DNA from: an uncultured Lachnospiraceae bacterium
GTDB taxonomy: Bacteria; Bacillota_A; Clostridia; Lachnospirales; Lachnospiraceae
Direction: 5' to 3'
Length of the DNA: 21,484 nucleotides
NCBI GenBank assembly: GCA_900555005.1
Contig: USJM01000009.1
Span: forward strand, 1-21,484
The position numbers were made by a program, and so were the translations under genes. Of this stretch, positions 8,241 through 16,163 are shown piece after piece; position 1 is the stretch's first letter; each line of letters starts with the position of its first letter. Below the pieces are notes generated by a model. It ran no database searches and had not been told where the DNA came from. It worked only from the letters and a program-made list of their open reading frames with translations.

Positions 8241-8729
8241 ATGGCACGCCGCGATAAAGTAAACTATTACCTCGACCTGGCGGATGTTGTATCAAAGCGG
8301 TCCACCTGTCTGAGAAGGCATTACGGAGCAGTGATTGTCAAGAATGACGAGGTGATTTCAACAGGATACAATGGTGCCCCGAGAGGGAGAAAAAACTGCA
8401 CGGATCTGGGATATTGCATCCGGGAAAAGCTCGGTGTACAGAGGGGACAGCGGTACGAGCTCTGCCGGTCCGTCCATGCGGAGGCGAACGCAATCATTTC
8501 CTCAGAGCGGGACAAGATGATCGGTTCGACCATCTATCTGTCAGGACGGGAAGCAGGAAGCGGAGAATACGTGCGAAATTCCTGTTCCTGCAGTATGTGC
8601 AAGCGCCTGATCATCAATGCTGGAATTGAGAAGGTGATCGTGCGGGACGATGATGAGCACTACAGAGTTATCCCGGTGCAGGAGTGGATTGACAACGATG
8701 AGTCACTGACTGGAGAATTCGGATACTGA
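8241..8729 (+). CDS. Deoxycytidylate (dCMP) deaminase family protein
   Basis: This is a zinc-dependent deaminase of the cytidine/deoxycytidylate family (162 aa), probably converting dCMP to dUMP in pyrimidine supply. The start at 8241 is chosen because AAAGGAGGAGG sits just upstream; an in-frame ATG at 8214 lacks a ribosome site. Zinc and catalytic residues are visible as His79-Ala-Glu81 (HAEANAI), with Cys117 and Cys120 (CSMC). The residue before Cys117 is Ser where most relatives have Pro (PCxxC), and two further cysteines are nearby. The N-terminal RDKVNYYLDLADVVSKRSTC and NGAPRGRKNC are typical of the dCMP deaminase/ComEB group. The following transporter gene starts 20 bases after the stop and may be co-transcribed. 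Confidence 0.87.
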   Translation: MARRDKVNYYLDLADVVSKRSTCLRRHYGAVIVKNDEVISTGYNGAPRGRKNCTDLGYCIREKLGVQRGQRYELCRSVHAEANAIISSERDKMIGSTIYLSGREAGSGEYVRNSCSCSMCKRLIINAGIEKVIVRDDDEHYRVIPVQEWIDNDESLTGEFGY

Positions 8730-8749
8730 TTATAGGGTGGAGCACAGGG

Positions 8750-10128
8750 ATGGAGAAGAGGGAGAGTTTTGGTTCAAGGCTTGGATTCCTGCTGGTCAGC
8801 GCAGGATGCGCGATCGGCATCGGCAATGTCTGGCGATTCCCATATATTACGGGACAGTATGGCGGAGCGGCTTTTGTACTGCTGTATCTGATATTCCTCG
8901 TCGTGATGGGCTGGCCGGTCATGACCATGGAGTTTGCCGTAGGAGAGCCGCAAAGAAGAGCGCAGGAAAGTGCTTTCAGACACTGGCACCGGGTGGAGAG
9001 AGGTCCAGGTGGCGGTTTTATACCGTTTTCGCGATTATCGGCAATTATCTGCTGATGATGTACTATACGACAGTCGCCGGATGGATGCTGAACTATATGT
9101 TCAAGATGGCCTCCGGGCAGCTGTCCGGACTCGCAGAGGATGAAGCTGGTCAGATCTTCAGTTCCATGCTCGCAGATCCGCGTCAGATGGTGCTGTGGAT
9201 GCTTGTTGTGACGGTGCTCGGGCTTCTGATTGTTGCGCAGGGCGTACAGAACGGCGTGGAGAAGGTCACGAAGCCGATGATGCTGATCCTGTTTCTCCTG
9301 ATGCTGGTTCTGGCCATCCGGAGCATCACGCTGCCGGGGGCCGGCGAGGGACTGAAGTTCTATCTGGTTCCGGATTTCAGCCAGTGGAAAGGAACGGAGA
9401 TCTTTAACGTTATCTTTGCAGCGATGGGGCAGGCATTCTTCACGCTGTCGCTGGGAATCGCCGCACTCACGATTTTCGGAAGCTATATCGGTAAGGAAAA
9501 ATCGCTTCCGGGCGAGTCGGCGATGGTGATCGTCCTCGACACCTTCGTTGCAATCATGGCCGGACTGATCATCTTTCCGGGGTGCTCTGCCTACAATGTG
9601 AAAATGGATCAGGGCCCCGGCCTGATTTTCATTGCACTGCCGAAGGTGTTTGCCCGGATGAAGGGCGGCCGCTTCTGGGGAACGATGTTCTTCCTGTTCA
9701 TGGTGTTTGCTTCTCTGTCGACGGTGATCGCGGTGTTTGAAAATATCATTGCGATGAATATGGATGCGTTCGGCTGGAAGCGGAAAAAGTCGGTTCTGGT
9801 CAACGGGATCCTTCTGATCCTTTTATCGCTCCCGTGCGCGCTGGGCTATAATCTTCTTTCGGCAGTCCAGCCGCTCGGAGCTGGCTCCACGATCCTGGAC
9901 TTTGAGGATTTCCTGGTTTCCAACAATATTCTGCCGATCGGGTCGTTGATCTATGTGCTGTTTTGTACGAGGAAAAGCGGCTGGGGCTTTGATGCATTTC
10001 TGAAGGAAGCCAATGCCGGGGAGGGGCCGAAGTTCAGCAGAAAGTTCCGGTTTTACATGACCTATATTCTTCCGCTCGGCATTCTGGCCATCCTGATCGG
10101 CGGGTACGTCCAGAAGTTCGCCGGATGA
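8750..10128 (+). CDS. Sodium-dependent neurotransmitter-symporter-family (NSS/SNF) transporter; one frameshift near 8942
   Basis: This is a Na+-coupled amino-acid-type symporter of the NSS (LeuT-like) family in the cytoplasmic membrane. The N-terminus FGSRLGFLLVSAGCAIGIGN, followed by VWRFPYITGQYGGAAF, is the unmistakable TM1 sodium-site signature. The frame from 8750 fails after MEFAVG; one extra base near 8942 (GG to GGG) joins it to RAAKKSAGKCFQTL and IIGNYLLMMYYTTVAGWML, and the rest is intact to 10128 (about 459 aa). The full length and all membrane segments are present, so a sequence error is the simplest explanation. The ribosome site (AGGGTGG, 8734-8740) is weak. The substrate cannot be told from sequence. 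It follows the deaminase gene closely, with no obvious functional link. Confidence 0.88.
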
Positions 10129-10143
10129 CCGGGAAGCGAATCT

Positions 10144-10184
10144 GCCGCTGGCTCCGGATGGTGTAAAATACAGCCGGAGGCGGC
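10144..10184 (+). promoter_or_regulatory. Dyad enclosing a -10-like box upstream of the NlpC/P60 gene
   Basis: GCCGC (10144-10148) plus CTCCGG (10152-10157) pair with CCGGAG (10174-10179) plus GCGGC (10180-10184). The loop contains TAAAAT at 10164-10169, a plausible -10 for the gene starting at 10209, but no good -35 is visible. It may be an operator flanking a promoter, or a U-less terminator for the transporter gene. Confidence 0.35.
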
Positions 10185-10208
10185 CCGGATTCTGGAGAAA
10201 GGGGAAGG

Positions 10209-11528
10209 ATGAAAAGAATGAAGAGTTGGAAAGAGATGGACACAGGCAGCCCTCGGCGGAAGAGATGGCGCCGTGCCATGACGGTTCTGCTCCTCGCACT
10301 TTTTTGTATGTGCATGCTGCCGTCTGCCGCATTCGCCAAAGAAAGGGAACTTCAGGGGACAATTCAGCGGACGCTGAAAAGGGAACCGCTTCCAGTACGC
10401 GGCAGATGGAAGAAAGTCAGAAAAAGATACCGTTTTGTCTCTTCGGATGGCAGGCTGCTGCGGGGATGGCTGAAAACCGGGACCCGGACCTATTACCTGG
10501 ATCAAGGCGGATTCCGCGTAACGGGGCAGGTCAGAGTTGGGAAAAACAATTATTATTTCCGGAAGAATGGTGTTCAGCAGTTCGGTTATATTAAAATCGG
10601 AAAAGTAACTTACTTTTTCGATCCAGCAGACCACGGTGTGAGGAGCTCTGCGGTCATTGTTGTGCGTGGGGTGCCGAATACGGCACCGATGACTGAACCG
10701 CCGGAAGATCAGGTCACCGTACGGAATACAGCCCTGAATCTGCAGTTTGATGAAAGCGGAGCATTTTATGACAACAAAGGCTACCAGATTCAAAAGGCGA
10801 CGCTCCGCAGTTTTCTGACTACAGCGCTGCTTCCGGTCGGAAAGACGATGTATATCTGGGGAGGAGGCTGGGCGCCCGGTGCCGAAAAGAAAACGCACAA
10901 AGGCAGCATCGAGGCAACTACAATCGGGGTATCTCCGAGATGGGAGCAGTTTTTCAAGAAGGCTTCAAGGTCCTATAACTTTAAAAACTTCCGGTATCTG
11001 TCCCACCTTGGGCTTGATTGCTCAGGCTATGTAGGGTGGGTGCTCTACAATACATTCAATTCTGTCAGCGGGCATGGAGACTATGTCATGGCGGCGCAGA
11101 ACATGGCAAGGACATACGCCGGCTGGGGCTGGGGAGACTATTCGCCTGCGGGAAGTTTCAGGGACTTCAGGCCTGGAGACATCATGAGCCTTCGGGGAGG
11201 GCATGTCTATATTGTTCTGGGACAGTGCAGCGACGGAAGTGTTGTCCTTGTGCATTCGAGTCCGAAGGGGGTCATGATCACAGGGACGGCGACAAGACGA
11301 GGGAAAAAGAACAGCCGCGCGGTGAAGCTGGCGGCCAGGTATATGAAAAAGTATTTCCCGCGCTGGTACAGAAAGTATCCGGACAGCAGCAGAGGAACAA
11401 GCTATCTGACCGATTATTCCAGGATGCGCTGGACGTTGAGCGGAAACCGAAGCGTTCTGTCTGATCCGGACGGCCTTGCAGGCATGAATGCCCGTCAGGT
11501 TCTGAGCCTTCTGCTGGACGCCGCCTGA
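10209..11528 (+). CDS. Secreted NlpC/P60-type cell-wall hydrolase with choline-binding-like repeats
   Basis: This is a predicted exported peptidoglycan endopeptidase, 439 aa. A basic N-terminus and hydrophobic stretch end at about residue 43 (PSAAFA), a likely signal peptidase site. Residues about 70-150 hold three short aromatic/glycine repeats (GRLLRGWLKTGTRTYYLD, VTGQVRVGKNNYYF, FGYIKIGKVTYFFD) of the choline/cell-wall-binding type. The C-terminal half has the NlpC/P60 catalytic pattern: Cys271 in LDCSGYVGW, His332 in GGHVYIVLG and His349 in VHSSPKG. GGAGAAAGGGG before 10209 is the ribosome site. The catalytic domain carries additional sequence before the Cys (YIWGGGWAPGAEKKTHKGS), as in large clostridial members. 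It probably remodels the wall during growth or division. Confidence 0.85.
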   Translation: MKRMKSWKEMDTGSPRRKRWRRAMTVLLLALFCMCMLPSAAFAKERELQGTIQRTLKREPLPVRGRWKKVRKRYRFVSSDGRLLRGWLKTGTRTYYLDQGGFRVTGQVRVGKNNYYFRKNGVQQFGYIKIGKVTYFFDPADHGVRSSAVIVVRGVPNTAPMTEPPEDQVTVRNTALNLQFDESGAFYDNKGYQIQKATLRSFLTTALLPVGKTMYIWGGGWAPGAEKKTHKGSIEATTIGVSPRWEQFFKKASRSYNFKNFRYLSHLGLDCSGYVGWVLYNTFNSVSGHGDYVMAAQNMARTYAGWGWGDYSPAGSFRDFRPGDIMSLRGGHVYIVLGQCSDGSVVLVHSSPKGVMITGTATRRGKKNSRAVKLAARYMKKYFPRWYRKYPDSSRGTSYLTDYSRMRWTLSGNRSVLSDPDGLAGMNARQVLSLLLDAA

Positions 11529-11560
11529 GCAGAAGAAACCGTCAGGCGGCTGTCCGCCTG
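11520..11560 (+). other. Competing hairpins at the end of the NlpC/P60 gene
   Basis: GCCGCCTGA at 11520-11528, which includes the stop codon, pairs with TCAGGCGGC at 11542-11550. The segment CAGGCGG (11543-11549) can instead pair with CCGCCTG (11554-11560) around a 4-nt loop. The two stems are mutually exclusive. There is no T-tract, so this is not a canonical terminator. No other gene is visible in 11529-11656. Confidence 0.4.
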
Positions 11561-11656
11561 GCGGAGAAACATGGCCCTGCAAATGACAAGCCAGCTATCC
11601 TGACAGAGATGTCTGAGAAGCTGACTTTATGGAAGAATGGATGCAGCGTTCCGGTT

Positions 11657-11890
11657 TCAGGCTCTGAAGTCAAAGAATACCTTCACAGGGACTTCAAGCG
11701 CGTCGGCGATGTCGAAAAGCTTCTCAAGAGATATGGATGTGGGCATGTTCGGGGCTTCCAGGTTGCTGATATGCGTTCGGCTGAGGCCGGAGGCTTCTGC
11801 GAGCTCCTGCTGGGTATATCCTTTTAATTTCCTGTAGTAAGCAATTGTCAGTCCAAGCTGCTTGAACTGACTGATCCGTTCATTCTTCAT
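11657..11890 (-). CDS. Small XRE/Cro-CI-family transcriptional regulator
   Basis: This is a 77-aa DNA-binding protein consisting almost entirely of one helix-turn-helix domain (about residues 12-67). YYRKLKGYTQQELAEASGLS followed by RTHISNLEAP is the classic HTH_3 pattern, and LFDIADALEVPVKVFF closes the five-helix fold. AAGGAGGG upstream of 11890 is the ribosome site. It is divergent from the DJ-1 family gene across a 142-bp AT-rich gap, and both share a candidate operator at 11964-11981. It has no ligand or dimerisation domain beyond the HTH. The target is unknown; autoregulation and control of the neighbour are plausible. Confidence 0.9.
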   Translation of the reverse strand: MKNERISQFKQLGLTIAYYRKLKGYTQQELAEASGLSRTHISNLEAPNMPTSISLEKLFDIADALEVPVKVFFDFRA

Positions 11891-11930
11891 GTTACTCCCT
11901 CCTTCGATTGAGATCAGCGAAGATGATATT

Positions 11931-12014
11931 ATTATAAACGGAATGACAGAGATTTCACTACTTATTTAACCTAATTTAACCAAATTTTTATTATGAATCA
12001 AAAAATCATATAAT
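11931..12014. promoter_or_regulatory. Divergent promoter region with a tandem ATTTAACC repeat
   Basis: A minus-strand TATAAT (ATTATA at 11931-11936) faces the XRE gene, and a plus-strand TATAAT at 12009-12014 faces the DJ-1 gene. Both lack good -35 hexamers. Between them ATTTAACC occurs at 11964-11971 and 11974-11981, exactly 10 bp apart, so on the same helical face. The repeats lie between the two expected -35 positions. The region is conspicuously AT-rich compared with its surroundings. This is a natural place for a shared operator, perhaps for the XRE protein itself. Confidence 0.5.
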
Positions 12015-12032
12015 TATGACAGGAGGAGCGCT

Positions 12033-12596
12033 ATGAAAAAGGTACTGATCTTTCTGGCGGATGGTTTTGAGGAGGTCGAGGGGCTCACACCAGTCGATCT
12101 TCTGCGCAGAGGCGGACTGGATGTGACTACGGTTTCCATTATGGGACGCAGGACGGTGACCGGCAGAAGCCGGATTCCGGTGGAAGCGGACTGCCTCTTG
12201 GGGTCCTGCGGAATAGATGTAGCGGACGCACTGGTTCTTCCGGGCGGGATGCCGGGCGTCACGTACCTCAAAGAGCATCAGGGACTCGCAGAAGCGCTGA
12301 AGGACGCAGCTGGAAAAGGAAAGCTGATCTGCGCAATCTGCGCCGGCCCGACCGTCCTCGGCGGACTCGGGCTGCTGAAGGGACAGAAGGCGACCTGTTA
12401 TCCGGGTTGTGAGAGCGGCCTGACCGGGGCAGAGCTTTCGACAGACGAGGTTGTGGAGTCCGGCAGCTTTATCACCAGCCGCGGCGCAGGGACAGCCATT
12501 CCATTCTCATTGAAGATCATTGAGCGCCTGACAGACCGTGAGAATGCGGCTCGCGTCGCTCAGAGTATTGTATTTTGCGAGAGAGTGGACAGCTGA
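12033..12596 (+). CDS. DJ-1/PfpI family protein (YajL-like)
   Basis: This is a ThiJ/PfpI superfamily cytoplasmic protein, 187 aa, the standard length for the DJ-1 clade. The start MKKVLIFLADGFEEVEGLTP contains the conserved acidic residue (Glu16, equivalent to human Glu18 by alignment in my head), and the nucleophile elbow AICAGP places Cys103. ITSRGAGTAIPFSLKIIERL near the C-terminus is also clade-typical. Members are associated with oxidative or carbonyl stress protection, and their glyoxalase or deglycase activity is debated. AGGAGGAGCGCT precedes the ATG. The divergent XRE regulator and shared intergenic repeats suggest local control. Confidence 0.9.
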   Translation: MKKVLIFLADGFEEVEGLTPVDLLRRGGLDVTTVSIMGRRTVTGRSRIPVEADCLLGSCGIDVADALVLPGGMPGVTYLKEHQGLAEALKDAAGKGKLICAICAGPTVLGGLGLLKGQKATCYPGCESGLTGAELSTDEVVESGSFITSRGAGTAIPFSLKIIERLTDRENAARVAQSIVFCERVDS

Positions 12597-12625
12597 AAAA
12601 ATCGGTAGTATACTTAAAGTCCGTG

Positions 12626-12634
12626 TGATATAAT
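12626..12634 (+). promoter_or_regulatory. Extended -10 promoter of tig
   Basis: TGA directly precedes TATAAT (12629-12634). The -35 position (TAGTAT at 12606-12611) is weak, as is common with extended -10 elements. It lies 53 bases before the tig start, in the short gap after the DJ-1 gene. AAGGAG at about 12671-12676 is the ribosome site. Confidence 0.6.
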
Positions 12635-12687
12635 ACCACAACGGCTGTTTATAAATAACGATTCGAATCAGAAGGAGTAAAGCTGCA

Positions 12688-14030
12688 ATGAGCGTTACGG
12701 TAGAGAAGAAAGAGCATAATATGGCAGTTCTGACTGTCACAGCCAGTGCACAGGAGCTGACGCAGGCCCTCAATGATGCGTGGAAGAAGGACAGGAAGAG
12801 AATCAATATCCCGGGCTTCCGCAGAGGAAAGGCACCGAGAAAGATGATTGAGCAGATGTACGGAAAGGGCGTCTTCTTTGAGGATGCTGCGAATCTGGTC
12901 CTTCAGAGAACCTATGACAAGGCTGTCGAGGAGAGCGGGGAGACGGTTGTTTCCCGCCCGAAGATCGACATCACTCAGATCGAGGAAGGGAAGCCGTTCA
13001 TCTATACTGCAGAGGTCGCTCTGAAGCCTGCTGTGACGCTCGGTCAGTACAAGGGCGTGGAGGTTGCAAAGACGGAGATCTCTGTCTCTGACGAGGAGAT
13101 TCAGAAGGAACTTGACAAGGAAAGAGAGCGGAACGCCCGCATGGTCGATGTGGATGACCGCCCGGTTCAGAAGGATGACCACATCAAGCTTGATTTTGAC
13201 GGAAGCATTGACGGCGTTCCGTTTGACGGCGGCAAGGCGGAAAACTATGAGCTGGTGGTTGGATCCGGTTCCTTCATCCCGGGATTTGAGGATCAGATTA
13301 TCGGAAAGAACATCGGCGAGGAGTTCGATGTGAATGTCACATTCCCGGAGGATTATCAGGCGGAGAACCTGAAGGGGAAGGCGGCTGTCTTCAAGTGCAA
13401 GGTAAACAGCATCCAGGTCAAGGAGCTTCCGGCACTTGATGATGACTTTGCCCAGGACGTCTCTGAGTTCGATACGCTTGAGGAGTACAAGAAGGATGTC
13501 GCTCAGAAGATCCGCGAGCGCAAGGAGAATGAGGCCAAGGCGAAGAAGCAAAGTGAGGCGCTTGCCGTGGCTGTCAAGAATGCGGAGATGGATATTCCGG
13601 AAGCGATGGTTGAGGAGCAGGCTGCTCGTATGCTCGATGAGTTCAGCCAGCGGATCGGCCAGCAGGGTCTGAGCATCGATCAGTACATGCAGTTTACCGG
13701 CATGGACCGCAAGAAGATGATGGACAGATGAAGCCGGAAGCACTGAAGAGAATCCAGAACAGCCTGGTGCTGGAAGCCGTTCAGAAGGCGGAGAAGATTG
13801 AATGCAGCGATGAGCGGTTCGACGAGGAGATCGAAAAGCTTGCGAAGGCATACAATATGGAGAAGGATAAGCTGACTTCTCTGATGGGCGAGGAATCCGT
13901 CAAGACGATGAAGGATGAGATCGCAACCCAGATGGCGGCAGAGTTCATCGCGGACAATGCGGTTGAGGTTGAGAAGCCGGCAGAGGAAGAGAAGAAGGAT
14001 ATTCCGCAGGAGCAGCCGGCGGATGTATAA
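12688..14030 (+). CDS. tig: Trigger factor; one frameshift near 13725
   Basis: This is a ribosome-associated chaperone with peptidyl-prolyl isomerase activity. The N-terminal ribosome-binding loop GFRRGKAPRK is at about residues 43-52. The FKBP-like domain (DDHIKLDFDGSIDGVPFDGG, FIPGFEDQIIGKNIGEEFDV) spans roughly 155-240, followed by the helical C-terminal domain. The frame stops at 13731 after KKMMDR, but KPEALKRIQNSLVLEAVQK continues at once in another frame to 14030. Adding a C at 13725/13726 gives MMDQMKPEALKRI and a 447-aa protein, normal for the family. A genuine truncation is unlikely, because the downstream part keeps its reading frame and codon use. The adjacent clpP-clpX pair is the usual gene order in Bacillota. 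Confidence 0.92.
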
Positions 14031-14068
14031 GCCGTTCTCAGCGGAACCGGCAGGATACTGATTGTGAG

Positions 14069-14129
14069 AGTCCCCATATGCGGATTCGGACGGGCGAATT
14101 CGTCCGCGCCGTTTCCACCGGGGACTTTT
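14069..14129 (+). terminator. Structured terminator-like element between tig and clpP
   Basis: AGTCCCC (14069-14075) pairs with GGGGACT (14120-14126), directly followed by the T-rich TTTTCGTTT. Inside, CGGACG (14086-14091) pairs with CGTCCG (14100-14105) across an 8-nt loop, so the whole is a branched or long hairpin. It looks like the terminator of tig, yet only 22 bases remain before the clpP ATG, leaving little room for a separate promoter. It may therefore be a leaky terminator or an attenuator that sets clpPX expression relative to tig. Confidence 0.5.
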
Positions 14130-14147
14130 CGTTTAAGGAGGATACGC

Positions 14148-14728
14148 ATGAGCCTGATACCTTATGTCATAGAACAGACGTCCAGAGGGGAAAGATCTTA
14201 TGATATCTTCTCCAGACTGCTGGAGGACCGGATCATTTTCCTTGGGGAGGAAGTCACAGATTCCATCGCGGACGTGATTGTTGCAGAGCTGCTGTTTCTG
14301 GAATCGGAGGACCCGAACAAGGACATCCACCTGTATATCAACAGCCCGGGAGGCTCCGTCACGGCAGGCATGGCGATCTATGATACCATGCAGTATGTGA
14401 AGTGTGACGTATCACAATCTGCGTCGGACTGGCGGCAAGCATGGGTTCATTTCTGCTTGCAGGCGGCGCGAAGGGCAAGAGATTTGCGCTTCCGAATTCA
14501 GAGATCCTGATTCATCAGCCGTCCGGCGGGACGCAGGGGCAGGCATCTGATATGAAGATTGCCGCCGATGAGATCATCAAGACACGGGAGAGACTGAACC
14601 GGCTTCTTTCCCGGAATTCCGGACAGCCGCTTGAGGTGATTGAGCGTGATACAGAGCGCGATCACTGGATGACGGCCGAGGAAGCGAAGACGTACGGACT
14701 GATTGACGAGGTTGTAACATCGAGGTAA
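14148..14728 (+). CDS. clpP: ATP-dependent Clp protease proteolytic subunit; one frameshift near 14413
   Basis: This is the serine protease that forms the two-ring chamber of ClpXP and related complexes. From [20 protein letters not shown] the frame is intact to KCDVS, where a single missing base (TC to TCC) shifts it; the rest ([18 protein letters not shown]) continues to 14728. Corrected length is 194 aa. The catalytic triad is visible at canonical positions: Ser98 (AASMGS), His123 (LIHQPSGG) and Asp172 (RDTERD). That these three match standard numbering supports exactly one lost base. TAAGGAGG before 14148 is the ribosome site. The stop is 2 bases before the clpX ATG, so the two are one transcription unit. 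Confidence 0.93.
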
Positions 14729-14730
14729 GA

Positions 14731-16038
14731 ATGGCGAATAAAGGATATGAGAAGATTCGGTGCTCCTTCTGCGGCAAGTCGGAGGATCAGGTCCGAAAGC
14801 TGATTGCAGGACCGGGTGATGTGTATATCTGCGACGAATGCATCAATGTGTGCTCGGAGATTGTCGAGGAAGAGCTGGGGGAAGAGGAGGAGCTTCAGAT
14901 GGAAAGCGACATCCATCTGATGAAGCCCCGGGAGATCAAGGCGTTTCTTGACCAGTATGTCATCGGACAGGACGAGGCAAAGAAGACGCTTTCGGTCGCT
15001 GTATACAATCATTACAAGCGGATTCTGTCAAATGAGCGGGCGAGCGATGATGAGGTGGAGCTTCAGAAGAGCAATATCCTGATGCTGGGACCGACCGGAT
15101 CAGGTAAGACGTACCTGGCCCAGACGCTCGCAAAGATGCTGAATGTCCCGTTTGCGATCGCGGACGCGACTCCCTGACGGAAGCCGGTTATGTCGGCGAG
15201 GATGTTGAGAACATCCTGCTCAAGCTGATTCAGGCTGCGGACTATGACATAGAGCGTGCGCAGAAGGGCATCATATACGTGGACGAGATTGACAAGATAT
15301 CCCGCAAGAGCGAGAATGTTTCGATCACCAGGGATGTGTCCGGCGAGGGTGTCCAGCAGGCGCTGCTGAAAATTCTGGAGGGAACGGTGGCATCGGTTCC
15401 GCCGCAGGGCGGGAGAAAGCACCCGCAGCAGGAGCTGATCCAGATTGACACGACCAACATCCTGTTTATCTGCGGAGGCGCGTTCGAGGGACTCGACAAG
15501 ATCATCGAGAGCCGGATGGATACCAGGAGCATGGGATTCAAGGCAGATATCCGGACAAAGGAGGAACGGAACATCGGCGATGTTCTGAAGCAGGTACAGC
15601 CGGAGGATCTCATCAAGTTTGGCCTGATCCCGGAGTTTATCGGCCGTGTGCCGATTGTCGTTTCGCTTGATGAGCTGGACCGCAGCGCGATGATCCGGAT
15701 CCGACAGAACCGAAGAACGCGATTATCAAACAGTATAAGAAGCTGTTTGCCCTGGACAAGGTGAAGCTGACCTTTGATGAGGATGCAGTTGAGGAAATCG
15801 CGGATCTGACCATTAAACGGAAGATGGCGCGCGCGGGCTTCGGAGCGTGATTGAAAAGTCGATGAATGATGTCATGTTTGACCTGCCGAGTGAAGACCGG
15901 GCAGCAGTCTGCCATGTCACAAAAGATGTCATTGACGGAAAAGAGAAGCCGGAGATCACATTCACGGATGAACCGCTGGATGTCGTTGAGGAGCCCCAAA
16001 GCCGCAAAAAAAGAAAAAAGCTTGGAGCGACAGCCTGA
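14731..16038 (+). CDS. clpX: Clp protease ATPase subunit ClpX; three frameshifts
   Basis: This is an AAA+ unfoldase that feeds tagged substrates to ClpP. The N-terminal zinc-binding domain has Cys11, Cys14, Cys34 and Cys37. Walker A GPTGSGKT is at about 120-127, with [10 protein letters not shown] (Walker B), [18 protein letters not shown] and [11 protein letters not shown] (sensor region) further on. The frame breaks at about 15171 ([18 protein letters not shown]), 15702 ([18 protein letters not shown]) and 15823 ([17 protein letters not shown]). Each is repaired by one added base, giving about 436 aa, normal for ClpX. Three independent single-base losses in a conserved gene, with no lost residues, indicate sequencing or consensus error. 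No ribosome site better than CATCGAGGTAAG is seen, so it is probably translationally coupled to clpP. The C-terminus is Lys/Arg-rich. Confidence 0.93.
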
Positions 16039-16094
16039 CTGACTCCGGGAGTGTCTGTTTTTCAGAATGAAAGACAGGGAACAGGAAGATGAAC

Positions 16095-16131
16095 GAGGCT
16101 CGTGCGCCAATACCGCATGAGCCTCATTTTT
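16095..16131 (+). terminator. Intrinsic terminator after clpX
   Basis: The 12-bp stem 16095-16106/16114-16125 (one G-T pair) has a 7-nt loop and is followed by ATTTTT at 16126-16131. It ends the clpPX unit. The engB ATG is only 33 bases further on and no promoter is evident in between, so engB may depend on read-through or on a promoter inside clpX. Confidence 0.9.
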
Positions 16132-16163
16132 AGAATTCCCGTGCAGGAAGGAGAGCGTCAGGG

